Assembly (NCBI GenBank): GCA_965229695.1
Contig: OZ245921.1
Coordinates: forward strand, 124,001-188,000
Length of the DNA: 64,000 nt
Origin: JANSYL01 sp965229695
Lineage (GTDB): Bacteria; Pseudomonadota; Alphaproteobacteria; Rhodobacterales; Rhodobacteraceae
Reading direction: 5' to 3'
Position 1 is the first letter of the stretch; each line of letters begins with the position of its first letter. The notes beneath the pieces were generated by a model. It saw only the letters and a program-made list of their open reading frames with translations. It did no database searches and had not been told where the DNA came from. Shown one piece after another: positions 51,532 through 60,374 of the stretch. A program made the position numbers and the translations under genes.

Positions 51532-54360
51532 GTGACATTCCAGCAACCCAAGCTCGATCTCTCCCCAAAAGTGTCTGACGAGGTGCGCAAGACCACCTGC
51601 TACATGTGCGCCTGCCGCTGCGGGATTAATGTGCACATGAAAGACGGCAAGGTGGCTTATATCGAAGGCAACCGCGATCACCCTGTGAACAAAGGGGTTC
51701 TCTGCGCCAAGGGCAGTGCTGGGATCATGCAGGTCAACGCCCCCTCGCGCCTGCGCGCGCCGCTGAAACGCGTCGGACCACGCGGATCGGGCGAGTTCAA
51801 GGAAATCTCCTGGAACGAAGCGCTATCGACCGCCGTCGGCTGGCTCAACGAGTTGCATGAAACGGCCCCCCATAAGCTGGCGTTTTTCACCGGGCGCGAT
51901 CAGTCGCAATCCTTCACCAGTTTCTGGGCACAAAACTTCGGCACCCCGAATTACGCAGCCCATGGCGGGTTCTGTTCAGTCAATATGGCGGCGGCCGGCA
52001 TCTACACGATGGGCGGCGCGTTTTGGGAATTTGGCCAGCCCGATTGGGAACAGACCAAGCTTTTCATGATCTTTGGCGTGGCCGAGGATCATGACAGCAA
52101 CCCGATCAAGATGGGCCTGGGGCGGCTGAAAGAACGCGGTGCCAAGGTGATTGGCGTGAACCCGATCCGTTCGGGCTATAACGCGGTGTCCGATGAATGG
52201 GTCGGCATCACACCCGGCACCGATGGGCTGTTCATTCTGGCACTGGTCCATTGCCTGCTGAAAGCAGGCAAGATCGATTTGGAGTACCTGACCCGTTTCA
52301 CCAACGCGCCGGTTTTGGTCAATGGCGACGAAAAATCGCCCGAGCACGGGCTTTTGCTGCGCGATGAGGATGGCAAATTCCTGGTCCTCGACCGTCGTAC
52401 CGGCAAGCCCGCCCCCTTCGATGACCCAGAGGTGAAACCCGACCTCGCCAGCACCTGGCGGCATGCGGGGGTTACCCACCGCCCGGTGTTTCAGCATTTG
52501 GCCGAGCGCTATCTGTCAGACGACTACGCGCCCGAGGCGGTTGCCGAACGCTGCGGCATCCCCGCCAAGCGCATCCGCCATATCGCGGGCGAACTGGCCA
52601 AAACCGCCTTTGAAGAGCAGATTGAAATCAACCAACCTTGGACCGATTTCCGCGGCGTGCGGCACGAAAAAATGGTGGGCCGCCCGGTCAGCTTCCACGC
52701 CATGCGCGGGATCAGCGCGCATTCGAACGGCTTCCAAACCTGCCGCGCGCTGCATGTGCTGCAAATCCTACTGGGTTCGGTCGAGGTGCCGGGTGGTTTC
52801 CGCTTCAAACCGCCCTACCCCAAACCGGTCGAAGCCCATCCCACACCCCATGGCGATGGCCGTCCAGGCCGCCCTCTGAACGGCCCGCATCTGGGCTTCC
52901 CACGCGGCCCTGAAGATCTGCAAATCGACAATAACGGGAAAGCGCTGCGGATCGACAAAGCCTTCACTTGGGAAAATCCCATGTCGGTGCATGGGATGAT
53001 GCATATGGTGATCTCAAACGCCTATGCCCAAGATCCCTATCCGATCGACACGCTGTTTATGTACATGGCCAATATGGCCTGGAACTCGACCATGAACACC
53101 TCGGGCGTGATCGAGATGTTGACGGCCAGAAATGATGATGGCGGCTATCGCATCCCCCGGATCATCTATTCCGATGCCTATTCCTCGGAAATGGTGGCTT
53201 ATGCCGATCTGATCCTACCCGATACGACCTATTTGGAGCGCCATGATTGCATCAGCTTGCTCGACCGCCCGATTTGCGAGGCCGATGGCGCAGCCGACGC
53301 GATCCGCTGGCCGGTGGTCGAGCCCGACCGCGACGTGCGCGGGTTCCAATCGGTGCTGATCGAGCTGGCAAACCGGATGAACCTGCCCGGTTTTGTCGAA
53401 AGTGACGGCACGCCGAAATGGAAAGACTATGCCGATTACATCGTGAACCACGAACGCCGCCCCGGCATCGGCCCCCTGGCGGGCTTCCGCGGCGACGGGA
53501 CCGAGGCGGGGCGCGGCGCGCCAAACCCCGATCAGTTGGATCGTTATATCGAGAATGGCGGCTTTTTCATCGACCACATCCCCGATGAGGCGCTTTATTT
53601 CAAACCCTGGAACCAAGCCTATCAGGATTGGGCGGTGGGGCTTGGGATTTACGACAAGCCGCAACCCTTCCTATTCAGCCTGTATGTCGAGCCCATGCGC
53701 CGCTTCCAATTGGCGGCTGAGGGGCATGGCGACCGGCAACCGCCAGACCATTTGCGCGAGCGGCTGAAACAGGTCATGGACCCGCTGCCGATCTGGTACC
53801 CGCCTTTTGAAGATCAAGCCGTCGATACCGAGGAATTCGATATCCACGCCCTGACCCAGCGGCCCATGGCGATGTACCATTCCTGGGGCACCCAAAACGC
53901 CTGGCTGCGCCAAATCCATGGTCGTAACCCGCTCTATCTGCCCACCAGGCTTTGGGATAAACATCGGTTTGCTGACGGCGATTGGGCCGAGCTTTCCTCA
54001 ATCCATGGCGCGATCACCGTGCCCGTGGCCCATATGGCCGCGCTAAACGAAAACACGGTCTGGACGTGGAACGCCATCGGCAAACGCAAAGGTGCCTGGG
54101 CGCTTGACGAAGACGCGCCCGAGGCGACCAAAGGCTTCCTGCTCAACCACCTGATCCACGAACTTCTGCCGCCCAAAGGCGACGGGCTGCGTTGGGCCAA
54201 TTCCGATCCGATCACCGGCCAGGCCGCCTGGTTCGACCTACGGGTGAAGCTTAAGAAAGTCGCGGCCCCGGCCGATGCCGAAACCGATCCCGGCTTCGAT
54301 CCCATCACCTCGCCCGTTGGCCAAGGCCCCAAAACACTCAGCTGGAAGGTGGGACAATGA
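51532..54360 (+). CDS. soeA: Sulfite dehydrogenase (quinone) molybdopterin subunit SoeA
   Basis: A 942-aa molybdopterin-guanine-dinucleotide enzyme of the DMSO reductase family, cytoplasmic (no Tat signal). An N-terminal [4Fe-4S] site is formed by C23, C26, C30 and C58. The catalytic and cofactor domains follow (MIFGVAEDHDSNPIKMGLGR; MAMYHSWGTQNAWLRQIHGRNPLYLP). It should oxidise sulfite to sulfate and pass electrons through SoeB and SoeC to quinone. I start at GTG 51532 because GGGGAGG lies 6 nt before it, whereas ATG 51517 precedes the site. Arrangement with soeB, soeC and cuyA supports the assignment. Polysulfide or other DMSOR-type activity is the alternative. Confidence 0.82.
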   Translation: MTFQQPKLDLSPKVSDEVRKTTCYMCACRCGINVHMKDGKVAYIEGNRDHPVNKGVLCAKGSAGIMQVNAPSRLRAPLKRVGPRGSGEFKEISWNEALSTAVGWLNELHETAPHKLAFFTGRDQSQSFTSFWAQNFGTPNYAAHGGFCSVNMAAAGIYTMGGAFWEFGQPDWEQTKLFMIFGVAEDHDSNPIKMGLGRLKERGAKVIGVNPIRSGYNAVSDEWVGITPGTDGLFILALVHCLLKAGKIDLEYLTRFTNAPVLVNGDEKSPEHGLLLRDEDGKFLVLDRRTGKPAPFDDPEVKPDLASTWRHAGVTHRPVFQHLAERYLSDDYAPEAVAERCGIPAKRIRHIAGELAKTAFEEQIEINQPWTDFRGVRHEKMVGRPVSFHAMRGISAHSNGFQTCRALHVLQILLGSVEVPGGFRFKPPYPKPVEAHPTPHGDGRPGRPLNGPHLGFPRGPEDLQIDNNGKALRIDKAFTWENPMSVHGMMHMVISNAYAQDPYPIDTLFMYMANMAWNSTMNTSGVIEMLTARNDDGGYRIPRIIYSDAYSSEMVAYADLILPDTTYLERHDCISLLDRPICEADGAADAIRWPVVEPDRDVRGFQSVLIELANRMNLPGFVESDGTPKWKDYADYIVNHERRPGIGPLAGFRGDGTEAGRGAPNPDQLDRYIENGGFFIDHIPDEALYFKPWNQAYQDWAVGLGIYDKPQPFLFSLYVEPMRRFQLAAEGHGDRQPPDHLRERLKQVMDPLPIWYPPFEDQAVDTEEFDIHALTQRPMAMYHSWGTQNAWLRQIHGRNPLYLPTRLWDKHRFADGDWAELSSIHGAITVPVAHMAALNENTVWTWNAIGKRKGAWALDEDAPEATKGFLLNHLIHELLPPKGDGLRWANSDPITGQAAWFDLRVKLKKVAAPADAETDPGFDPITSPVGQGPKTLSWKVGQ

Positions 54361-54380
54361 CCTTACACATACCCCTCCAC

Positions 54381-54402
54381 CTTCATCTTGGCCAAATAAC
54401 TC
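54381..54402 (+). repeat. Dispersed 22-bp motif, copy 4 (degenerate)
   Basis: The stretch begins CTTCATCTTGGCCAAATAAC and lies in the soeA-soeB gap, immediately before two GC-rich hairpins. Confidence 0.45.
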
Positions 54403-54415
54403 TCGGGGGTTTCGA

Positions 54416-54469
54416 AAGGGGGCAGACAGCCCCCTTCGCCGGGGAGCGCGAGGGGGGAGCCCCCCTCGC
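54416..54469 (+). repeat. Paired GC hairpins in the soeA-soeB gap
   Basis: AAGGGGGC (54416-54423) pairs with GCCCCCTT (54429-54436). GCGAGGGGGG (54448-54457) pairs perfectly with CCCCCCTCGC (54460-54469). They resemble a REP-type element or an mRNA-processing site. They may lower soeBC expression relative to soeA. There is no U-tract. Confidence 0.55.
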
Positions 54470-54529
54470 TCGGGTCGGCGCCGCAGGCGACGAGCCAACG
54501 GCCCAGGCCACACCGACAGGAGGGGTGCT

Positions 54530-55279
54530 ATGACCGCGCTCCCGACCCAAACCGAGAAAAAGCTGGGCCTGGTCATCGATCTCGACACCTGCGTCGGCTG
54601 CCATGCCTGCGTGATCTCCTGCAAAGGTTGGAACACCGAAAACTACGGCGTCCCCCTCAGCGATACCGACCCCTATGGCGGGAACCCCTCGGGCACCTTC
54701 CTCAACCGCGTGCATTCTTATGAGGTTGTCCCCGATCTCGGCCCGGCCCAGCTGGTGCATATGCCCAAATCCTGCCTGCATTGCGAAGATGCGCCTTGCG
54801 TCACCGTCTGCCCCACCGGCGCCAGCTACAAGCGCGTCGAAGACGGCATCGTATTGGTGAACGAATCCGATTGCATCGGTTGCGGCCTCTGCGCCTGGGC
54901 CTGCCCCTACGGCGCACGCGAGTTGGACCAGCTGGCCGGTGTGATGAAGAAATGCACGCTTTGCGTCGACCGCATCTACAATGAAAACCTGCCCGAGGAA
55001 GATCGCCAACCGGCCTGCGTGCGCACCTGCCCCGCGGGCGCGCGGCATTTCGGCGATCTGGGTGATCCAGATAGCGAGGTCAGCCAATTGGTGGCCGAAC
55101 GCGGCGGCATGGACCTAATGCCGGAACAGGGCACCAAACCGGTAAACAAATACCTGCCGCCCCGGCCCAAACAGGACACGGCCGATCAGGTCGATATTCT
55201 CGCCCCTTTCCTCGAACCGGTTTCTGACAGCCCGCAGGGCTTCTTGGGCTGGCTCGACCGCGCTTTGGATAAGATCTGA
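54530..55279 (+). CDS. soeB: Sulfite dehydrogenase iron-sulfur subunit SoeB
   Basis: A 249-aa ferredoxin-like electron-transfer subunit with four cysteine groups: C21-x2-C24-x2-C27-x3-C31 (DTCVGCHACVISC), CLHCEDAPCVTVC, DCIGCGLCAWAC, and KCTLCVDRI ... ACVRTC. They should ligate four [4Fe-4S] clusters, as in DmsB/SoeB. The ATG follows ACAGGAGGGG; the longer open frame to 54275 would run through soeA and the hairpins. It shares one base with the soeC start. Confidence 0.88.
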   Translation: MTALPTQTEKKLGLVIDLDTCVGCHACVISCKGWNTENYGVPLSDTDPYGGNPSGTFLNRVHSYEVVPDLGPAQLVHMPKSCLHCEDAPCVTVCPTGASYKRVEDGIVLVNESDCIGCGLCAWACPYGARELDQLAGVMKKCTLCVDRIYNENLPEEDRQPACVRTCPAGARHFGDLGDPDSEVSQLVAERGGMDLMPEQGTKPVNKYLPPRPKQDTADQVDILAPFLEPVSDSPQGFLGWLDRALDKI

Positions 55280-56166
55280 TGCATCCAGCCCCTTCCGTTA
55301 TCCTTTTCACAACACTGTCCGGCCTGGGTTTTGGGCTTTTGACCTTCTTGGGCTTGGGCTTGCCGCCGGTCACGGGCTGGGTGGCATTTGTCATGTATCT
55401 GATCGCCTATGCCTCGGCGGTGGGCGGTCTGATCGCCTCGACCTTCCATCTGGGCAATCCCAAAAACGCCCCCAAGGCTTTCACCCAATGGCGCACCAGC
55501 TGGCTTAGCCGCGAGGCATGGCTGGCCGTCTTTGCGCTTGTGATCATGGGGCTTTACGCGGCCCCCGCGGTGTTTTTTGGGGTGCGCGTCGCGCCCTTGG
55601 GCTGGCTTGGGGCCGCATTTTCGCTGGCCGCCGTGGCCAGCACCGCGATGATCTATACCCAGTTGAAAACCGTGCCACGCTGGCACCAGATGCTGACGCC
55701 CCTGCATCTGCTTTCGCTTTCGCTGGCCGGTGGCGCGCTCATGGCCGGGCAGGTCAGCCTGGCTTGGCCGCTCCTGCTGCTCGCCGCAGCGATCCAATTG
55801 GGGCATTGGGCAATGGGTGACGGCGCTTTCGAAAAGGCGGGCAGCACGCTTTCGACGGCAACCGGCCTCGGCGCACGCGTTCGCGCCTTTGAACCGCCTC
55901 ATACCGGCACCAATTATCTGCTGAAAGAAATGGTCCATGTCGTCGGTCGCAAACACAGCCGCAAGCTGCGCGGCATCGCCCTGATCTTTGGCTATGGCCT
56001 GCCGATTGCCCTGTTGCTGATCCCGGGGCCGCATCATCTGTTTGGCGGGTTGGCCGTGCTGAGCCATTTGGCGGGCGTTCTCGCCTCGCGCTGGTTGTTT
56101 TTTGCCGAGGCCGAGCATGTCGTGGGCCTTTACTATGGTAAACGCGGCGCCACCGCGGCAGCCTGA
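55279..56166 (+). CDS. soeC: Sulfite dehydrogenase membrane anchor SoeC (DmsC family)
   Basis: A 295-aa, about eight-helix DmsC/NrfD-type quinone-reactive anchor. It begins MHPAPSVILFTTLSGLGFGL, with FHLGNPKNAPKAFTQWRTSWLSREAW (conserved cytoplasmic loop) and LHLLSLSLAGGALMAGQ. It passes electrons from SoeB to the quinone pool. The A of its ATG is the last base of the soeB stop codon. The FAH-family gene starts 11 bp after its stop, so they are probably one transcript. Confidence 0.85.
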   Translation: MHPAPSVILFTTLSGLGFGLLTFLGLGLPPVTGWVAFVMYLIAYASAVGGLIASTFHLGNPKNAPKAFTQWRTSWLSREAWLAVFALVIMGLYAAPAVFFGVRVAPLGWLGAAFSLAAVASTAMIYTQLKTVPRWHQMLTPLHLLSLSLAGGALMAGQVSLAWPLLLLAAAIQLGHWAMGDGAFEKAGSTLSTATGLGARVRAFEPPHTGTNYLLKEMVHVVGRKHSRKLRGIALIFGYGLPIALLLIPGPHHLFGGLAVLSHLAGVLASRWLFFAEAEHVVGLYYGKRGATAAA

Positions 56167-56176
56167 AAGAGCCCCC

Positions 56177-56866
56177 ATGACCGATGTTGTTCCCGCCCCA
56201 GACATCACGCGCCTGCCCGTTTTGGGCAGCCGTGATCAAACCTTCCCGGTGCGCCAGGTTTATTGCGTCGGGCGCAACTATGCCGATCACGCCCGCGAAA
56301 TGGGCCATGACCCGGATCGGGAGCCGCCGTTTTTCTTCCGCAAAGACCGCGCCCATCTGGTGCCCGGCGGCGGCGATATTGCCTATCCGCAAGCCACCAG
56401 TGATCTGCATTACGAGGTGGAACTGGTTGTCGCCCTATCCTCCGGTGGCACGGAGCTAAGTGTCGAACAGGCGGCAGCAGCGGTTTACGGCTATGGCGTC
56501 GGCATCGATCTGACGCGCCGCGACATCCAAGGCGCGGCCAAGGCTCTGCGCCGCCCCTGGGATATGGGCAAGGGCTTTGCCGGGGCCGCGCCTTGTGGCC
56601 CAATCTGCTCGGTAAGCGACTGCGCGATTGGACCGGAAACAGCAATTCGTCTTTCTGTCGATGGGGTTGAAAAGCAAACCGGACAGATCGGGCAGATGAT
56701 ATGGCCTGTGCCTGATACCATCGCCTATCTTTCCAGCCTTGTGCCTTTGGAACCCGGCGATCTGATCTTCACCGGCACGCCCGCAGGCGTCGGCCCGGTC
56801 ACGCGCGGTCAGACGATGTTGGCTCAGGTTCAAGGCTTGCCTGATCTAACCGTCCGCATGGTCTGA
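56177..56866 (+). CDS. Fumarylacetoacetate hydrolase (FAH) family protein
   Basis: A 229-aa hydrolase similar in length and pattern to fumarylpyruvate hydrolases: VYCVGRNYADHAREMG, EPPFFFRKDRAHLVPGG, DLHYEVELVVAL (metal-binding Glu residues), GIDLTRRDIQ, WDMGKGFAGAAPCGP and FTGTPAGVGPV. It cleaves C-C bonds of beta-keto or oxo acids from aromatic or sugar-acid breakdown. The position after soeC is not obviously linked to sulfite, and pobA converges on it from the other side. The ATG at 56177 is preferred over the frame reaching into soeC. Confidence 0.82.
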   Translation: MTDVVPAPDITRLPVLGSRDQTFPVRQVYCVGRNYADHAREMGHDPDREPPFFFRKDRAHLVPGGGDIAYPQATSDLHYEVELVVALSSGGTELSVEQAAAAVYGYGVGIDLTRRDIQGAAKALRRPWDMGKGFAGAAPCGPICSVSDCAIGPETAIRLSVDGVEKQTGQIGQMIWPVPDTIAYLSSLVPLEPGDLIFTGTPAGVGPVTRGQTMLAQVQGLPDLTVRMV

Positions 56867-56869
56867 CAC

Positions 56870-58039
56870 CTAATAGGGCAAACCCACATAGTTTTCGGCC
56901 AATGCCTGCTGCGCAGCCCGGTTTTCAGACAGGTATTCCAACTCGGCCATTTGCATCTTTTGGTCAAAGGCCGACTGATCCGGGAAGCGGTGCATCAGCG
57001 ACGTAAACCACCAGGAAAACCGCTCGGCCTTCCACACGCGTCCAAGCGCTTTGGCGGAATAGGCATCGATCCCCCCGGTCGCGCCCGTTGCGTAATAGGC
57101 CGAAAGCCCTTCGAACAGGTAATGCACATCCGAAGCGGCGGTGTTCAGCCCCTTGGCCCCGGTTGGCGGCACGATATGGGCCGCGTCACCACACAGGAAC
57201 AGCCGCCCCCACCGCATCGGTTCGCACACGAAAGATCGCAGCGGCGCGATGGATTTCTCGATAGAGGGGCCGGTCACCAGGCTTTCGGCCACTGCGCTCG
57301 GCAAGCGCCGTTTCAACTCGGTCCAAAAGGCGCCATCCCCCCAATCCTCAACCCGGTCGCTCAGAGGGCATTGGATGTAATAGCGGCTAAGCATCGGGCT
57401 GCGCATCGAACAAAGCGCAAAGCCCCGGTCGGAATTGGCATAGATCAACTCGTCACTGGCCGGCGGTGTCTCGGACAAGATGCCAAGCCAGCCAAAGGGG
57501 TAAACCTTTTCAAACTCGGATCGCGCCGCTTCGGGAATGGTCTTGCGGCTGATACCGTGAAACCCGTCACACCCCGCCACAAAATCGCAGTCGATCCGAT
57601 GCTCGGCCCCACCGCGGCGGAAGGTGACAAAAGGCGTGTCGGTCTTGGCGTCGTGGATCACAACATCCTCGACCTCGAACTTGATGGGGCCTCCGCTGGC
57701 CTCCCGCGCGGCGTAAAGGTCGTGGGTGACCTCCGTCTGGCCGTAGACCATCACGGGCGTGCCAGTCAGCTCGGTGAAGTCGATGCGAAACTGCTGATCC
57801 CCATAGCTTACCAAAGTGCCATCATGGGGCATGCCATCGCGGTGCAGACGCTCGGCGCAACCGGCCCGTTCCATCAACTGCACAAAGCCCTGTTCCAAGA
57901 CGCCTGCGCGAATGCGGCTCAGCACATGGGCCTTGCTGCGCTGTTCCAACACCACATTGTCGATGCCAGCTGTGTGCAAAAGCTGACCCAGCAACAGGCC
58001 CGATGGGCCACCGCCAATAATGGCAACTTGAGTCTTCAT
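56870..58039 (-). CDS. pobA: 4-hydroxybenzoate 3-monooxygenase PobA
   Basis: A 389-aa flavin monooxygenase converting 4-hydroxybenzoate to protocatechuate with NADPH and O2. FAD motif VAIIGGGPSGLLLGQLL at the start, RIRAGVLEQG (substrate/NADPH region), CDGFHGISR (DG motif) and GDAAHIVPPTGAKGLN are all typical and the length equals the family norm. The start MKTQVAIIGG is chosen; the frame upstream has no RBS. No pobR is beside it and the pca genes are outside the window. The 219-bp gap upstream (58040-58258) is shared with a divergent gene and I see no clear operator in it. Confidence 0.93.
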   Translation of the reverse strand: MKTQVAIIGGGPSGLLLGQLLHTAGIDNVVLEQRSKAHVLSRIRAGVLEQGFVQLMERAGCAERLHRDGMPHDGTLVSYGDQQFRIDFTELTGTPVMVYGQTEVTHDLYAAREASGGPIKFEVEDVVIHDAKTDTPFVTFRRGGAEHRIDCDFVAGCDGFHGISRKTIPEAARSEFEKVYPFGWLGILSETPPASDELIYANSDRGFALCSMRSPMLSRYYIQCPLSDRVEDWGDGAFWTELKRRLPSAVAESLVTGPSIEKSIAPLRSFVCEPMRWGRLFLCGDAAHIVPPTGAKGLNTAASDVHYLFEGLSAYYATGATGGIDAYSAKALGRVWKAERFSWWFTSLMHRFPDQSAFDQKMQMAELEYLSENRAAQQALAENYVGLPY

Positions 58040-58258
58040 CGCCGGGCCAAGCCGCGACGTGCATCCCATGGTCTGGTCATGGAACCTCCCCTTTTGGCTC
58101 GGTGTGCCCGAGTCTTTTGGCAAGACTATGGCGCGATGCTCGTGTTTATCAATCGCTTAGCCACGCAAAATCGCCTTCGCGCGATTGTGACCCCACCCGC
58201 GCGACAGGCAAGCTAAGCAGGCGGGCATATCGCAGCCGCAGCGCCGGAAAGGATCACC

Positions 58259-58732
58259 ATGGGCCGGATCATCTTTGCAGCCTTGTTTCTGGGGCTCGTC
58301 GCCCTGCCCGCCACCGCGCAATCGGTCGAACCGCGCGCCGGTTGGGTGGTTCACGATAGCGACAAACCCTTTGCCGAGCTGCTGGACGATCTTCGCAGCG
58401 CCGTGCGCGCAGAAGGCTTTGGCGTGGTGACCCAGGCCGGGCCAACCGGTGCTGCGCGGGCGCGCGGCATCGACATTCCCGAAAACCGCGTCGTTGGCGT
58501 GTTCAACAACATCTATGCCGTGCGCATCCTGTCGCTTTCCACCGCCGCGATGATCGAAGCGCCGATCCGCTTTTACGTGACAGAAGACGCAGATGGCAGC
58601 GCCACGCTGTCTTACAAAACCCCCAGCTTCGTCTTTGCCCCCTATCTGGACGAAGGCGGGGCCGATCTTGCCGCAGCGGCATCCGAACTTGACGCTGCCT
58701 TTGATTCCATCGCCAATGCCGCGATCAACTAA
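58259..58732 (+). CDS. Secreted DUF302-domain protein
   Basis: A 157-aa protein with a signal peptide (MGRIIFAALFLGLVALPATAQ) and one DUF302 domain (FAELLDDLRSAVRAEGFGVVTQ; VGVFNNIYAVRILSLSTAAMIEAPIRFYVTE). It is likely periplasmic and of unknown function. It is divergent from pobA and 18 bp before a ThDP enzyme gene. Confidence 0.75.
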   Translation: MGRIIFAALFLGLVALPATAQSVEPRAGWVVHDSDKPFAELLDDLRSAVRAEGFGVVTQAGPTGAARARGIDIPENRVVGVFNNIYAVRILSLSTAAMIEAPIRFYVTEDADGSATLSYKTPSFVFAPYLDEGGADLAAAASELDAAFDSIANAAIN

Positions 58733-58750
58733 GCCTGGACCCGATCCCCG

Positions 58751-60370
58751 ATGACAGACACGACAAAATTGCGCGCCGCCGATGTGTTGGCCCGCAGGCT
58801 TTATGCCGCCGGTTGCCGCCATGCCTTTGGAATGCCGGGCGGTGAGGTGCTGACACTGATCGATGCGTTGACCCAGGCAGGGATCCAGTTTTCGCTGGCC
58901 AAGCATGAAAACGCCGCGGGCTTCATGGCCGAAGGTGTGCATCACATCGACGGCGCGCCCGCGATCCTGGTGGCCACGGTCGGTCCGGGGGCGATGAACG
59001 GGGTCAATGTTGTCGCCAATGCCGAACAGGACCGCGTGCCATTGATTGTGCTGACAGGCTCCGTCGATGCACATGAGGCGGAAACCTATACCCATCAGGT
59101 ACTGGACCATCGCAAGGTGTTCGATCCGATCACCAAGGCCACTTTCACGCTCACGCCCGAGGCGGCCGATGTCACCACCGACAAAGCCCTTGGCATCGCG
59201 ACCGAGGGGCGGAATGGCCCGGTGCATATTGATGTACCAATCTCGGTCGCCGATGCCCCGGCGGTCGATTGCGGCGCGTATCGGGCCGCAGCCAGCCCCG
59301 TGGCCCCAGCAGGTGCTGATCTGGCGACCGCGCGTAGCTGGCTGGCGGAGGCTGAACGCCCGCTGATCGTCGGCGGGCTGGATGTGCTTTATGACAACAG
59401 CGCCGCCGCCTTAGCCGATTTCGCCGAAACCTTTCAGATCCCGGTTATCACCAGCTACAAAGCCAAAGGTGTGCTGGATGAGAGCCATCCACTCGCGCTC
59501 GGCGGCGCGGGCCTGTCGCCCTTGGCCGACAAGCACTTGCTACCGCTGATCCAATCCGCCGATCTGATCCTTTGCGTGGGGTATGACCCGATCGAAATGC
59601 GCACCGGTTGGCGCGACCCATGGGATACGTCGCGGCAGCGTGTGATCGATATCCACGCCGCGCCGAACCACCATTACATGCACCAGGCGGGCCTAAGCTT
59701 TGTGGCTGATACCGGTGCCACCCTCAGCGCGCTGGCCCACGGCATCACGCCCAGGCCAACCTGGCCCGATGGCGCACCGACCAAAACCCGCGCGGCCCTG
59801 GCCCAAGCTTTTCCCAAGGATGAAGATTGGGGCCCAGCCGCCGTGATCGACACCTGCCGCCAGGTGCTGCCCGCCGACACCGTGGCCACGGTCGATAGCG
59901 GGGCGCATCGCATCCTACTGTCACAAATGTGGGATTGCCCCACGCCGCGCACGCTGCTGCAATCTTCGGCCCTTTGCACCATGGGCTGCGCCGTGCCGCT
60001 GGCCATCGGCGCGAAGCTGGCCGCACCGGAGCGACCCGTCATCAGCTTCTCAGGTGATGCCGGGTTCTTGATGGTCGCGGGCGAAATGGCGACGGTTGCC
60101 GAAATGGGTCTGGCCCCGATTTTCGTGGTGTTCGTCGATGCCTCGCTCGCCTTGATCGAGTTGAAACAGCGCCAGCGCCAATTGCCCAATGCAGGCGTTG
60201 ATTTCGCCGGGCATGATTTTGCCGCCATCGGCCAGGCCTTTGGCGGCACCGGCGTCACGGTGCGGTCGCGCGCAGAGCTTGCGGCAGCGCTGGACGCGGC
60301 GCTGAACTCCGATAGGTTCACCGTGATCGGGGCCGAAATTGCGCCGCGGGCTTATGATGGAAGGATCTAA
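58751..60370 (+). CDS. ThDP-dependent enzyme (acetolactate synthase-like)
   Basis: A 539-aa enzyme with the three ThDP folds. The N-terminal PYR domain has FGMPGGEVLTLIDAL and the catalytic Glu in AKHENAAGFMAEG. The central domain includes RPLIVGGLDVLY. The C-terminal PP domain has the cofactor motif SFSGDAGFLMVAGEMATVAEMG, with the usual Asn region replaced by FVDASLALIELKQ. It is not like Xsc (sulfoacetaldehyde acetyltransferase). A decarboxylase or synthase of 2-oxo acids is likely. The CoA-transferase gene begins 4 bp after its stop, suggesting a joint pathway. Confidence 0.75.
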   Translation: MTDTTKLRAADVLARRLYAAGCRHAFGMPGGEVLTLIDALTQAGIQFSLAKHENAAGFMAEGVHHIDGAPAILVATVGPGAMNGVNVVANAEQDRVPLIVLTGSVDAHEAETYTHQVLDHRKVFDPITKATFTLTPEAADVTTDKALGIATEGRNGPVHIDVPISVADAPAVDCGAYRAAASPVAPAGADLATARSWLAEAERPLIVGGLDVLYDNSAAALADFAETFQIPVITSYKAKGVLDESHPLALGGAGLSPLADKHLLPLIQSADLILCVGYDPIEMRTGWRDPWDTSRQRVIDIHAAPNHHYMHQAGLSFVADTGATLSALAHGITPRPTWPDGAPTKTRAALAQAFPKDEDWGPAAVIDTCRQVLPADTVATVDSGAHRILLSQMWDCPTPRTLLQSSALCTMGCAVPLAIGAKLAAPERPVISFSGDAGFLMVAGEMATVAEMGLAPIFVVFVDASLALIELKQRQRQLPNAGVDFAGHDFAAIGQAFGGTGVTVRSRAELAAALDAALNSDRFTVIGAEIAPRAYDGRI

Positions 60371-60374
60371 GACA

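Noticed and set aside
58751..60370. Sulfoacetaldehyde acetyltransferase Xsc, tempting because of the sulfonate theme
   Set aside because: The N-terminal and cofactor motifs and the length do not match Xsc.
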